A DNA stretch of 64,000 bases from Ignavibacteria bacterium (lineage in GTDB: Bacteria; Bacteroidota; Ignavibacteria; Kapaibacteriales; UBA4661): positions 62,001-126,000 of the forward strand of contig JAAFIV010000011.1 in NCBI GenBank assembly GCA_013298775.1, in the 5' to 3' direction. Made by a program: the position numbers and the translations under genes. Shown here one piece after another: positions 25,227 to 35,400 of the stretch. Under the pieces are notes generated by a model. It had not been told where the DNA came from, searched no databases, and saw nothing but the letters and a program-made list of their open reading frames with translations. Each line of letters starts with the position of its first letter. The stretch's first letter is position 1.

Positions 25227-25757
25227 AGCGGAACACACAAAACATGAAGTAAGACAGGAGGACGTTATTTAATTTACTGATGTTGGAAATTGCTCAGGTA
25301 TTCGTGTCCTACGGGCTAGAGAGCTTGTAAAAACTGCTGTTATACGTTCTCCGGAAAACGTGTTCTCCTGCTTTGGGAGATACAGAACGGGAAGCATTTG
25401 CTCTATTTTTGATATAACTGAGCGTTCTTTCGGTCTTAAATGTAAGGGTTATAGAATCTATCTTGTGAAAGCAAGGCATCACCTTACTTTCCACATTCAG
25501 ATTGTTCAACAAATATACCATTTTATCGTCCGAAATTTTACCATCCAAAATTTTGTCATCCAAAAGGGAACAAGGTTATGGTTATGGGGGCAATAATTTA
25601 GTGAGGATGAAGGTAAAAGTGCTTGCACTGCCTATATATACTGGCTTTGGCAGAGGAAGACATTGTTATCTATTTGTTCACAACCAAGTATTGCTTAGAG
25701 TTCTACCTACGCTGTACGGACAACGTTGTACGGATAACAAAGCGATTGAGTAAACGT
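25227..25757. other. Intergenic region between two chemoreceptor genes
   Basis: About 530 bases without an intact gene. It contains three imperfect 15-base tandem units (about 25517-25560, theme AAAATTTTNNCATCC) and, on the minus strand, a TATATTTG box near 25512-25519 that could drive the receptor gene downstream. It also holds a decayed LytTR fragment at 25607-25757. Confidence 0.6.
25607..25757 (+). pseudogene. Decayed LytTR DNA-binding domain fragment
   Basis: Read on the plus strand, one frame gives Met-Lys-Val-Lys-Val-Leu-Ala-Leu-Pro-Ile-Tyr-Thr-Gly-Phe, the usual entry of stand-alone LytTR domains. The next frame gives Ala-Glu-Glu-Asp-Ile-Val...Tyr-Cys-Leu-Glu-Phe-Tyr-Leu...Val-Arg-Ile-Thr-Lys-Arg-Leu, matching the LytTR core. 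A one- to few-base loss near 25646 separates them, and the C-terminal half of the domain is missing where the convergent chemoreceptor gene ends (25758). The match is by pattern only. Confidence 0.4.
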
Positions 25758-27833
25758 CTAGTATCTCGCCAAACGTCGCATGCCACCGTCTTTCAGTGGA
25801 GAAAGTTCCGCAAGGTTCCTTTGCGAAGTTTCCACACGAAATCGCTCTGCAGTGCGCATCACATCTTGCATTGTGGAATAAAGCTGTTCTGCGCCTCGTG
25901 CAATCTCGCTAATGCTTACTGAGCTTTCCTCTACCGAAGAACTCATCTGGTCAATACTCTTCGCAATTTCTTCGCTTGTGCCAGACTGCTGCTCGCTTGC
26001 GAAGGCGACATTTTGAATGAGTGAACCAACATTGCGAGCATCGGAGACAACGCCGCGAAGCGATGTTCCGGCTTGTTCAGCGAGGCGCAATCCATCTTGA
26101 ATTTCAGAATTGCCTTTTTGAATACCGCCAACCGCTTGCTCAGTTTCTTTTTGAATGAGACGAATGGTTGTGCCAATTTGTTTTGTAGCTTGCGCCGTGC
26201 GCTCGGCGAGTTTGCGTACTTCGTCAGCAACAACCGCAAAGCCGCGTCCCTGCTCGCCTGCACGTGCCGCTTCGATAGCAGCATTGAGTGCAAGAAGATT
26301 CGTTTGGTCGGCAATTTCTTCAATCACCTGTACAATTTCACCAATTTCCGCACTGGAATCGCCCAAGCGTTGAACAATTGTGGCGGCATCCTCTACAACC
26401 CGCGCAATATCTCGTATTTTAGTAATTGCTTGGGTCATAACGTTTTCGCCCGTAGAAGCCTGCGAGCCACTTTGCGCCGCTATGGAGGCTGCTTGCGAGG
26501 TTGTGTGCGCATTTTCCGTAACGGTGCGAGCCATTTCCTCTGCCGACGACGCAATTTGCACTGTCTGAGCCGCCTGCTCTTGCACTGTCGAAGCCATTTT
26601 TCCTGCTGCCTCGCTAATATGAGCTGCCTCGCTCAATGCTGCTTCCGTTGCTGATATTACCTGCCCTACAAGCTGTCCAATACCTTCAACCGAAGTATTA
26701 AAGCCATGATAGAGGCGAGCAATATCGTCCGTGCCAGTCGCACTAAGGCGTACGGTCAGGTCGCCAGCTTGAAAACGGTTCATTGCTTCCAGCATTTGTT
26801 GGACGCTGTTGGAAAGGTGAGTGCGTTGTTCCTCTGAAGCAAGCGCAAGCTGTTGAGCTTGTTTTTGTGCGGCTTCGGCGGCATTTTTTTCATGCAACAA
26901 GTGTTCCTGTGCTTGTTGAATCGAAGCAACCATTGTATTGAAGGACGTACCAACTGTACCAATTTCATCGCCAGAGCGCACGACAACACGCTTGGTGAAA
27001 TTCCCTGTTGTAATTGCTTGCGTTGTTGCATCAAGCTCTGCGACAGGCTGAATGACTTTGCGTATCACAACAACCACCGCAACAATCAGTAAAATAGCCA
27101 TACCAAGAATAAGACCAAAAATGATGTTTGTATATCGTGCTGTTTTCGCTGTCATTGCCACAACCTCAGCATTGGTACGGCTTTCAAGCAAAACAAAAAA
27201 ATCGTCAATCGGTCCCATAATTTTTGCTTTGTCGGCATGATATTTTGCGTCGTGCATGATACGCTGTGCCATCGCAACTTCAGCAGGACGCTCGGTTCCA
27301 TCAGGCAGCGTTTGCTTGACGTATTTGCCCGTACCATCGTCGTACAAGGCTTTCATGGCGTTCATCGCAATCGTTTCGGTTGTTACGAGTGCATCGGAAT
27401 TAGCTTGTGCCTCTTTCAATTTGCCAAACTCTTCTTCAGTAAAACCGATATTTTTCATCATTTCTTGAAGCGGAATCGTTTCGCTACTCATTGCGCGAGG
27501 GCGGTTTTCACTTTCAACAACGACTAAATCCCAGTAAATACGACCTTGATAGTTCTGCGGACGCGGTTTTTTGCCGTTGCGAATGTCCAAAATCTCCCAG
27601 TACCAATCTTCATATTTCGAGTTTCCGCTCATCACGTAAGCGCGGGCAAGGCGTGTGAGGTCGTCAGAGCTTTGGCGCAGTTCGTCGGCAAGACGAAAGG
27701 ATTCGTAGCGGGCAAATTCTTTGCGAGAAAGCTCTGCTTGCGATGTTCGTAGCATTGCCACGCAAAAAACCAATGCCAGCGAAAGAGCGACAAATGCCGC
27801 TCCAAGCAGAAGAAATGTTTGACGGATACTCAT
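25758..27833 (-). CDS. Methyl-accepting chemotaxis protein, two-helix membrane type
   Basis: A 691-residue receptor. The first membrane helix is at about residues 7-28, a helical periplasmic sensor of about 205 residues follows (contains Trp-Tyr-Trp and several Arg-rich helices, no known ligand motif), and the second helix is near 237-260. A HAMP domain follows (260-312), then a second HAMP-like unit (about 350-400) and the cytoplasmic four-helix signalling tip with [10 protein letters not shown]. It should control a CheA kinase encoded elsewhere, since no che genes are in the window. It lies 30 bases after the porin gene on the same strand and is probably co-transcribed with it. Confidence 0.92.
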   Translation of the reverse strand: MSIRQTFLLLGAAFVALSLALVFCVAMLRTSQAELSRKEFARYESFRLADELRQSSDDLTRLARAYVMSGNSKYEDWYWEILDIRNGKKPRPQNYQGRIYWDLVVVESENRPRAMSSETIPLQEMMKNIGFTEEEFGKLKEAQANSDALVTTETIAMNAMKALYDDGTGKYVKQTLPDGTERPAEVAMAQRIMHDAKYHADKAKIMGPIDDFFVLLESRTNAEVVAMTAKTARYTNIIFGLILGMAILLIVAVVVVIRKVIQPVAELDATTQAITTGNFTKRVVVRSGDEIGTVGTSFNTMVASIQQAQEHLLHEKNAAEAAQKQAQQLALASEEQRTHLSNSVQQMLEAMNRFQAGDLTVRLSATGTDDIARLYHGFNTSVEGIGQLVGQVISATEAALSEAAHISEAAGKMASTVQEQAAQTVQIASSAEEMARTVTENAHTTSQAASIAAQSGSQASTGENVMTQAITKIRDIARVVEDAATIVQRLGDSSAEIGEIVQVIEEIADQTNLLALNAAIEAARAGEQGRGFAVVADEVRKLAERTAQATKQIGTTIRLIQKETEQAVGGIQKGNSEIQDGLRLAEQAGTSLRGVVSDARNVGSLIQNVAFASEQQSGTSEEIAKSIDQMSSSVEESSVSISEIARGAEQLYSTMQDVMRTAERFRVETSQRNLAELSPLKDGGMRRLARY

Positions 27834-27863
27834 CGTGAAACTCTCCCAATCTTAGAAAAAAGG

Positions 27864-29006
27864 TTAGAAAAGAATTTGTGTTTGAAGACGCAAACGATTT
27901 GCGGAAACCGCCGTAGCAGTGAAATTATTAGAAATAAGCGAGTAGTCAAGCTGAATTTTCGTGCCGTGCGCAGCAAGATAATAGTTCAAACCTGCGGTAA
28001 TTTCAGTTTCCGTACCGCGCAAACGAAAGGCATCTGCGCTCGGAAATGCAAAACTGACGCTGGAATATCGCACACCAAGCTCAAACTGCGGAGCGAGATA
28101 GAATCCCGCTTGTGCATAAAAACCGTTGTCTGTCCACGATACAGCACCAGCTGTGTTATTGCGCAAATGATACGCACCCTGCACCGACAAACCACCTGCC
28201 CGAAAACCCGCATCAGCAGTGATGTTTAGCGTACGGTCTCCAGCAAGTGTGCGTTGGAATCCGGAACGCGAAGCTACGGGATTACTTGCAATCGCAGCAC
28301 CGATAGAGAGTTGCGGTGCGCCAGTGAAATTTGGAACGGACTCCATATAGCCATAGCCGCCACCCAAAATCGGCACTTCCACACGCGCCAGCCAACCAAT
28401 ATCGCCAGAAACATTCACCTGCGACGGACCGCCATCAAGCGCACGAACACTATTCATCAGCATAAGATGATAATTCGCAAATCCCAGTGAGCCGCTTACT
28501 TCCACGCCGAGCGTCCGTTGCAAATTAAAGGCATAATCAGCACCAGAAAGGTCAGTAAAGAGCAAATTGCCCGGATGCGTATAAAATTGACGCGAGTACG
28601 GTAAAATCATCCGTCCCATGCGAATCGTGAGTGCGGGCGAAACCGTGTAGGCAAGCCACCAATCCAGCATGGTTACAAAGTTTGTATTACCAAACGTCGA
28701 GCCTTCGTATTGGAAAAAGTATTGGATATTGGGGTCGAAGACATTGCCAGAAAATGCGAGACGACCAAGCGCGAGGTCGAAGTTATTGGACGTGGCGAGA
28801 TTCGATGTAAAGCGAGCTTGAATAAAGCCATTGGCGGTGAGTGAGAACTTTTTGTCGGTGGTGCGAATAAAAAAACCTCCGTTATAGCCTGATTCTACGT
28901 TACTTCCAGGTACCTGAGCCATAAGTGATTGGGAGAAAAACATCCCAGAAGAAAGCCCCAAAATAATAGACGCAAATACATAAACACAATACCGTTTCAT
29001 AAACAT
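27864..29006 (-). CDS. Outer-membrane porin, OprO/OprP-like
   Basis: A 380-residue protein. Two ATGs six bases apart (29006, 29000) are possible starts; both give the same signal peptide, cleaved near Leu-Met-Ala/Gln. The mature protein begins with Gly-Gly-Phe-Phe-Ile-Arg-Thr...Ala-Asn-Gly-Phe-Ile-Gln-Ala-Arg-Phe, the usual opening of phosphate-selective porin O/P family barrels. It continues with regular amphipathic strands and ends Thr-Gln-Ile-Leu-Phe. Expected role: passive diffusion channel for anions or other small solutes. It is flanked on both sides by chemoreceptor genes on the same strand; the 30-base gap to the downstream receptor suggests shared transcription. Confidence 0.8.
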   Translation of the reverse strand: MFMKRYCVYVFASIILGLSSGMFFSQSLMAQVPGSNVESGYNGGFFIRTTDKKFSLTANGFIQARFTSNLATSNNFDLALGRLAFSGNVFDPNIQYFFQYEGSTFGNTNFVTMLDWWLAYTVSPALTIRMGRMILPYSRQFYTHPGNLLFTDLSGADYAFNLQRTLGVEVSGSLGFANYHLMLMNSVRALDGGPSQVNVSGDIGWLARVEVPILGGGYGYMESVPNFTGAPQLSIGAAIASNPVASRSGFQRTLAGDRTLNITADAGFRAGGLSVQGAYHLRNNTAGAVSWTDNGFYAQAGFYLAPQFELGVRYSSVSFAFPSADAFRLRGTETEITAGLNYYLAAHGTKIQLDYSLISNNFTATAVSANRLRLQTQILF

Positions 29007-29085
29007 TTACAAAAAATAATGTGGAAAAATGAGCGGTGATTCACTTCCGTTGATAAATACGCGAGCAATTATTCTAAGTAATACT

Positions 29086-29143
29086 TCGACAAGCTCAACA
29101 TGAGAATTGATACGGTTTTCACACTGAACTTGTCGATTTTTTT
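29086..29143. repeat. Family D inverted repeat
   Basis: TCGACAAGCTCAACATGA and TCACACTGAACTTGTCGA flank a short centre and are followed by seven T on the plus strand. The arms resemble those at 54336-54398. It lies between the porin start and the end of the chemoreceptor gene at 29170. Confidence 0.7.
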
Positions 29144-29169
29144 ATCTATATTATTTATCTCTATCATAT

Positions 29170-30936
29170 CTACTCTTGCAAAAACTTTCGCCAATTTTTA
29201 TCATACTTAGGCGGCGTAGCAGCAGTGGTAAGAACGGTGCGGTCAGTTTTGAAGCGGCTTACAAGCACTTGAAGGCGTTCGGTAAGCTGTCCTAAATCGT
29301 TCACGGCAAAAGCAATATGCTCCGACCCCATTGCTGATTGGCTAATCATAGAATTCACCGATTCAATCGTTTCGGCAAGTTCGCTGATTTCACGCGCCTG
29401 TTCACTACTCGCTTCCGCCACACCAGAATACACGTGAGCAGCTTCTTTTGCACTTGCCATAAACGCGTCCAAGGCAGAACCAGTCTGCATGACAAGCTGC
29501 TTTCCTTCGGCAACCTCGCCCGTACCTTTGCGAATAACCGTTACGGCTTGCGTGGTTTCTCGTTGGATTTTCGTAATCATTGCCGCAATTTCCTTCGTGG
29601 CTTGCGTGGTGCGCTCGGCGAGCTTGCGGACTTCATCGGCGACCACCGCAAAACCGCGTCCTTGCTCGCCTGCGCGGGCAGCTTCAATGGCAGCGTTGAG
29701 TGCAAGGAGATTTGTTTGGTCGGCAATTTCGTTAATCACCTGCACAATTTCACCAATTTGATTACTACTATTTCCCAGCTCTTCCATCGTTTTTGCGGAT
29801 GTCGTAACAACCTCTTCAATACGCTGCATTCCGCCAATTGCTTGCTGGACAAGACCTGCATTTCGCTCAGAATCGTGCGCGGTACGCTCGGCTTTCGTGG
29901 CAAATTCTTGTGCCGTTTGGGCATTGTGCTGAACATGCTGTGCAATGCGTTCAATCACGGTTGCAATTCCCGAAATCTGCCCCGCTTGATTTGATGCCGC
30001 ATCCGACATTTCCTCCGTGCTGCTGGAAATCTCCAAACCCGCGCTCGCAGTGGCTTGTACAGTCTCCACAACTTTTACCGCCAAACCGCGAATGCTATCA
30101 ATGGCGTTATTAAATGCCACAAACAGCCGCGAGATATTATCATTGCCCGCAACTTCAAATTTCACTGTGAGGTCGCCGTTTGAAAAACGCTGCATTGCCT
30201 CTAGCATATCATCTATCGTGTGTGCAAGGTATTCGTTGTGTTTATTGGTTTCAAACGCCATATCTTCTACCTTGCGTTTTTCTCGCTCAAGTAGTATTTG
30301 CGCCTTCCGCAGACTGTTGTTCAATTCTTCCGCTTGCGAGTTCATGGCTTGAATAGCCGTAAATGCTCGCTCTCGCCCAGCTTCAAACATACGCACAATC
30401 AGCATCAGAACCAAGATAAGAGCCGAAACTGCGACAAACTCTGAGCGGACCAAGCCTTGCGGTGGAATTTTATTGATATATGAAAATCCAGCCAGTGAAG
30501 CAATGTAGTACCCAAGCGCAGTACAGACGCAGACCACCGCCCAAATCGTCATATCGCGCCGCGTTAGCGTTAAACCCGCAACAAGCGGAATAATTGCCAT
30601 CCATTGAAACGCTGTGGATTGTAAGCCATTGGTCGTAAACGTCAGCGAGTTCAACACCGCATAAATCAAGCCACAGAGCGTGTAGCCACCTATTTTTTGC
30701 GATTCCGTTGCACGCAAGACAAAGGGTATTGTCACTGCCAGAACAGAGGTTGCGAGCAAAAAAGCTATTGCCCAATAATGCTTTTGAAAAAGATACGAAA
30801 ATGCAAGAACCGGACACGCCGCAACCGTGATAAAAGCTATGCTCACGAGCAATTTTGCACGGCGAAAGGTGTCGCTATCGGCACGCAAAGGTTCTGGCAC
30901 AAATCGTTCTACAAACAGAGTACGAGAATTTTTCAT
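29170..30936 (-). CDS. Methyl-accepting chemotaxis protein with multi-helix membrane sensor
   Basis: A 588-residue receptor from the ATG at 30936; the in-frame TTG upstream is unlikely. Residues 1-30 are cytoplasmic (Phe-Val-Pro-Glu...Phe-Arg-Arg-Ala-Lys-Leu), then about six membrane helices to residue 185 with almost no periplasmic loops, a design used by MASE-like membrane sensors. A coiled-coil linker, a HAMP-like unit (about 235-290) and the signalling hairpin follow. It ends in Lys-Tyr-Asp-Lys-Asn-Trp-Arg-Lys-Phe, nearly the same tail as the frameshifted paralogue at 23461. It probably senses a membrane-related or intracellular cue rather than a periplasmic ligand. Confidence 0.9.
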   Translation of the reverse strand: MKNSRTLFVERFVPEPLRADSDTFRRAKLLVSIAFITVAACPVLAFSYLFQKHYWAIAFLLATSVLAVTIPFVLRATESQKIGGYTLCGLIYAVLNSLTFTTNGLQSTAFQWMAIIPLVAGLTLTRRDMTIWAVVCVCTALGYYIASLAGFSYINKIPPQGLVRSEFVAVSALILVLMLIVRMFEAGRERAFTAIQAMNSQAEELNNSLRKAQILLEREKRKVEDMAFETNKHNEYLAHTIDDMLEAMQRFSNGDLTVKFEVAGNDNISRLFVAFNNAIDSIRGLAVKVVETVQATASAGLEISSSTEEMSDAASNQAGQISGIATVIERIAQHVQHNAQTAQEFATKAERTAHDSERNAGLVQQAIGGMQRIEEVVTTSAKTMEELGNSSNQIGEIVQVINEIADQTNLLALNAAIEAARAGEQGRGFAVVADEVRKLAERTTQATKEIAAMITKIQRETTQAVTVIRKGTGEVAEGKQLVMQTGSALDAFMASAKEAAHVYSGVAEASSEQAREISELAETIESVNSMISQSAMGSEHIAFAVNDLGQLTERLQVLVSRFKTDRTVLTTAATPPKYDKNWRKFLQE

Positions 30937-31222
30937 ACAAATCCAATCCAAAAAATGGAACAATGCACAATACCATCAAAGGCGCGTCAAATCTTATTTT
31001 TTACCATTATTTTTTGCACAAACCACACATCACTCAAACGTACATTCTGTGAATTCAAAGAAGAAAACGGGTGAACACTATCTCGCAAAAAAATATCACA
31101 TCTATCATTGTCCTGACAACAACATCTCGTAATTTACCACAGTCGAATTACTTCCACAAGCCTTGTGTACAGCATTTTTACAGTTTTTGTGGATTTTTTT
31201 TATGTTTACCATTATTTGAAGT

Positions 31223-31789
31223 ATGGCAGCCACTCCCTCTCAGATGATGCCGCTTGGCACTATCGCACCCAATTTTTCTCTCCCCGACACGCAAGCGCAC
31301 ACTCTTGGACGCTTCGTCAATCTTGATGATGTACGCTCCAAATACGCAACGGTGGTGATGTTTCTCTGTAATCATTGCCCGTATGTTATACATATAAACC
31401 AAGCACTGGTGCGATGTGTAGAGGAATATTCGCAGCAAGGAATACGATTTGTTGGTATTAGTTCCAACGATGCCGTGCAGTACCCCGATGACGCGCCGCA
31501 GAAAATGACGCTCCATGCAAAAGCGCATGGATACACGTTTCCCTACCTATACGATGCTTCGCAGGATGTAGCTCGTGCCTACAATGCTGCGTGTACGCCA
31601 GATTTTTTTGTGTTCGATACGGATTTTCGTTGTGTCTATCGTGGTCAGTTCGATGATTCACGCCCCAAAAACAACATCGCCGTAACAGGAAACGACCTCC
31701 GCGCCGCTCTGGACGCGCTTTTAGCAGGAAGGCTTCCGAACCCAGACCAGAAGCCAAGTATAGGGTGCAATATCAAGTGGAAACATTAA
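31223..31789 (+). CDS. Thioredoxin-fold redoxin (AhpC/TSA-like)
   Basis: A 188-residue protein. Pro-Leu-Gly-Thr-Ile-Ala-Pro-Asn-Phe-Ser-Leu-Pro-Asp is the redoxin entry, and Phe-Leu-Cys-Asn-His-Cys-Pro-Tyr-Val holds a CxxC pair (Cys49, Cys52). The end Pro-Ser-Ile-Gly-Cys-Asn-Ile-Lys-Trp-Lys is typical of a conserved bacterial thioredoxin-like family with the CNHCPY motif. There is no signal peptide, so it is cytoplasmic. Expected role: thiol-disulfide exchange or peroxide reduction. The 3' end overlaps the convergent lipoprotein gene by four bases. About 290 bases upstream hold no other gene. Confidence 0.88.
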   Translation: MAATPSQMMPLGTIAPNFSLPDTQAHTLGRFVNLDDVRSKYATVVMFLCNHCPYVIHINQALVRCVEEYSQQGIRFVGISSNDAVQYPDDAPQKMTLHAKAHGYTFPYLYDASQDVARAYNAACTPDFFVFDTDFRCVYRGQFDDSRPKNNIAVTGNDLRAALDALLAGRLPNPDQKPSIGCNIKWKH

Positions 31790-32241
31790 AATCTTGATTG
31801 CCGATGCCGCGCAACAAGCACCGTATCAGATAAACTCAGAATTTCTAACGTGTCGCTCACGGCAGAAAAGCTGGCTCCCTGATACATCTTCGCCTCGTGC
31901 TGTACATGAATATGTGTCGGCGAAATCCATTTCCACGAACCGCTAAATGGCAAAGGTCCGTCGGCGGGCGCGATACCGATGTAGGTGTATTTTCCGCCCT
32001 TCTCGAAGGTCATTCCTGTTCGCCCTCGCGCGGGCGGAAGCGGCTGTCCATCGGCAACGTAGAGTTTTTTGAAGGAATCGGAAAGTGCGGCTGCTTGTCG
32101 CCAATCGTACCACCATGTTTTGAGGAGTTTTGCTTCATCAAAGGCAGGTGTAATGGTTGCTGGCGACATGGGAAAAGGAGCTGGTCCGCAGCAACTTACA
32201 AACAGAGCAAGGCTCAAGGCAAAGAGATATGAGGATTTCAT
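31786..32241 (-). CDS. Putative lipoprotein
   Basis: A 151-residue protein from the ATG at 32241. The N terminus Met-Lys-Ser-Ser, hydrophobic run and Leu-Phe-Val-Ser-Cys form a lipobox, so the mature protein would be lipid-anchored at Cys18. The remaining part resembles the lipocalin-like DUF of Bacteroidota lipoproteins (Trp-Tyr-Asp-Trp-Arg...Thr-Phe-Glu-Lys-Gly-Gly-Lys-Tyr-Thr-Tyr...Gly-Ser-Trp-Lys-Trp), which often bind small hydrophobic molecules; this is a weak resemblance. Upstream lie two family B hairpins and then the end of the giant gene at 32420. Function unknown. Confidence 0.7.
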   Translation of the reverse strand: MKSSYLFALSLALFVSCCGPAPFPMSPATITPAFDEAKLLKTWWYDWRQAAALSDSFKKLYVADGQPLPPARGRTGMTFEKGGKYTYIGIAPADGPLPFSGSWKWISPTHIHVQHEAKMYQGASFSAVSDTLEILSLSDTVLVARHRQSRF

Positions 32242-32302
32242 GGTAGTAGTACAGGTGGATAGTGAATAAAGACAGGGATGCGTTTGAGATGAGGCTCTTG
32301 AG

Positions 32303-32387
32303 GTGAGGCTCTCAATTCTTATTGAGGGTCTCACTCACCTCCATCACGCAAAAAAGTGAGACCCTCACTGGGAAGTGAGAGCCTCAC
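32303..32387. repeat. Family B inverted repeats, two copies
   Basis: 32303-32334 (GTGAGGCTCTCAA with TTGAGGGTCTCAC) and 32356-32387 (GTGAGACCCTCAC with GTGAGAGCCTCAC). The first is nearly the same as 5183-5214, with its two arms swapped. They fill the gap between the giant T9SS gene and the lipoprotein gene. Confidence 0.88.
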
Positions 32388-32419
32388 AATAAGAGGAGTT
32401 ACATCAATTTTTCAAAAAA

Positions 32420-35400
32420 TTACTTCACCACCTGCACCTTCTGCGTTTTCACATCCGAAGGCGTGCGCAAGCGGAGGAAATACGTGCCACTGGGGAGATT
32501 TTTTGTGTCCATTGTGAGTAAATACTCGCCAGGGGCGTGGTCGCCGCGCACAAGCGTTTGGAGGATATTTCCTTGCAAATCTATGAGTTCCAATGCCACA
32601 AAACCATCTTCACGCACTGCGTAGGTCAGCTCTGCTGCGTCCTGCACAGGGTTTGGGCGAATGGCAGTCAAATTCACGGCTCGTGCTGTTGTGGTGAGGC
32701 GCAAACCGCCCGCTTCGCACACACCAGCAATGAAGCGTCCTTGCGTCGCGCCCGTAACCGAGATGGACTGGTCAATGAAGATTTTACGTTGTCCGGGCGT
32801 GCGTCTGTCTGGTCCCAAGAAAATTTCTTCAATGATAAGCGGCGTAATGTTTGTATTGCCCGAAACCACACGAAATGGCACTCGTGCAATCACGAGAGAA
32901 TCCGCCGAATTCCAGAGCGTGCGCGGCACATAGATACTTGCGCGTTGGAAAGCGTTTGCCGCCGTTGCGTTGGTCAATTCTTCAAAATACAAATTCGGAA
33001 TAAGCGAAAGAACATTCGGGTTGTAGCGAATAGAACCCTCAAAGAGCCGCGCATTCAGGTTCTGCACCACGCGGCGCACACGCGCTCGTTCTTCGCTTAG
33101 TTTTGAGGAATCTACTTTGATAAATACTTCTACATCTACCGAGCCGCCAGGCGGCACGGAATCTCGCACGGGGCGAATACCAAATTCCAAAAACAAGCTG
33201 TCACGAGGAATAATAACCGCACTCGCCCGCACACCCACGCGAACAACCCCAGTATCAATCCGTGCTTGACTACTCGTAGAAGATGCGAACGAATATCGCA
33301 CCTCCAGCGTGCCGACAGGTCTTCCTACCAGCGTTGGAGAGCATTGTACAAGCACGCCCGTTCCATCGCCTGGATAAATAGCCACCGGTGGAGTAAAGTT
33401 TTGAATGCTAAAAGCAGCATCGCGCGAGTTGATAACAGGGCGCACCGAGAGGATATTCACAACATTCTCCGCACGGCGTGGGAGCTTGTTTTCAATCAGC
33501 ATCGTTGTAATCGTAGAGCGATTCACGCGCACAGTATCGAAGTCAATGTCTCTAATTTTAATCGGTATAGCTGTCCCGCGCACAAGATTTGGGTAGTTTT
33601 GCGTCTGCAAGCGTGCGCCCGCGCCCTGTTGCGAGTATTGTACCAGCACCGTTCCAGCTTTCGCGCCGACGGTACGCGGCGTAAACTCAATATCCAAGCG
33701 TTGTTCAGCATTGGCACGTAAGGTGAGACCGCGCACGTCGTCGGGCAGGCGGAAACTATTTTCACCATCATCAATCGTGAGCGATTGCACTACGAGGGTT
33801 GCCGTACTCGTGTTTGTGAGAATCAGCACCGAGCGCGACGTGTCGCCAAGCGGTGTCGGGGCGAATCGCACACTTGTTGCCAAGATGTCGATATTTCGCG
33901 GCGAGGTTTGGAAGGTAAACGGCGCAGAAAATGGCGTAATTCCTGCAATATTTCGCCCTTGTACACGCCAGTAAATATCCTGCGAATACGGCAAAGACCG
34001 AAGGCGCAAAACCGTGTCGCGGACTTCTTCCTGAAGCAAAATCGGCATAAAATTCGGCTGCGTCGAAACTTGCACGTTGTACACGCTCGCATCGGTGGTG
34101 AATGTCCACGTGAGCGTTGCGTTCGTTGCTACAAAACTTGCACCGTTATCGGGTGAAAGCAGCTCTGGTACTTGCGTTGGTGGTGGTGGCAAACCGCCGA
34201 AAATAACTGTTATCGGGCGTGATTGTAGCGTGAGCGAACGCATTTCTGGCAAAACATTCGTCACACGGCATGAATACGTGCCAGACGAGGCTTGCGTGTA
34301 GATAAACTGAAAAATGCCATCGCGCAACAATGGACTGACGGGAACCGCACCATTCGGCGTTTCGCGGAACCATTGGTAGCGATTGCTCGTACCGCCCGTA
34401 AGGATGGAGAGCTGCAAAGGAAGGCTCTCAATCCCACGCACAGTGCGGGCTTCAGCGATACTGTCTTGCGGTGCAATGATGATTGTATCAATTTGCGCAA
34501 TATCTTCCAACGAACCAAAATCGAAGCGGTTTCCAGCAAGATTCACATAGTTCAAGGGTCGAATTTGCGGCAGTCGTGCAACACTCGACAACTGGTTGTT
34601 CGACAAATCCAAGCGTTGCAAGCGCGTGAGACGCAAGAACGCAGACGAGAAGCCGCCGCCAAACTGGTTATTATCCAGCCACAAGGTTTCCAGATTATCC
34701 GCCGCTCCTAGTGCTTCGGGAATCGTGCCAATAAACTGATTGCTGCGCAAGGATAAAAAGCGCAGATTCCGCAGCAAACCTAGCTCGACGGGCAATGTTC
34801 CTGATAAGCGATTACCGCCCAGATTCAAGGTAGCAAGCGTCGTCAAGCGTTGAACAAGTGCGCCTGTTAATGCGCCTTCCAAGCGATTATTTGCCAGTGA
34901 CAACACGCGCAAATTCGTCAAACTGCCGATACTTGGCGGAATTGCACCCGTGAGTTGATTGTCAGCGAAGTTCAATTCCTCCAAAAGTGGCGTGGCGTTT
35001 GCGCTTTGGGTAAATTTTGCCAATGCCGCAGCAAGCGTTGTTGCACCAAAACCAGAGGGAATTGTTCCCACAAGTCGGTTTCCATTCAAACGCAGAACCC
35101 GCATACTTGCAAGGTTGGTGAAGAATTGCGGAACGGAATCCTGTAAAAGATTATTGCTCAAATCGCATTCCTGCAAATTCGTCATTCGTGCGAGCGAGCG
35201 AGGAATTGCGCCCGTCAAGCTATCGCCAGACATGTTCAGCACGCGAAGATTGGTGAGATTTCCCAAACTATCGGGCAAAGAATTCTGCGAGAAACGATTT
35301 TGTCCCAAACGCAACGTATCTAAAAGCCGCAAACTCGTGATAAATGCTGGTATGCGACCAGTCAAACGATTCCCCTGCCAATCCAAACTCCGCAAACGCG

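Noticed and set aside
25309-25563. 84-codon minus-strand open frame upstream of the broken chemoreceptor
   Set aside because: It begins at a TTG inside short tandem repeats and shows no recognisable domain; more likely a leader region.
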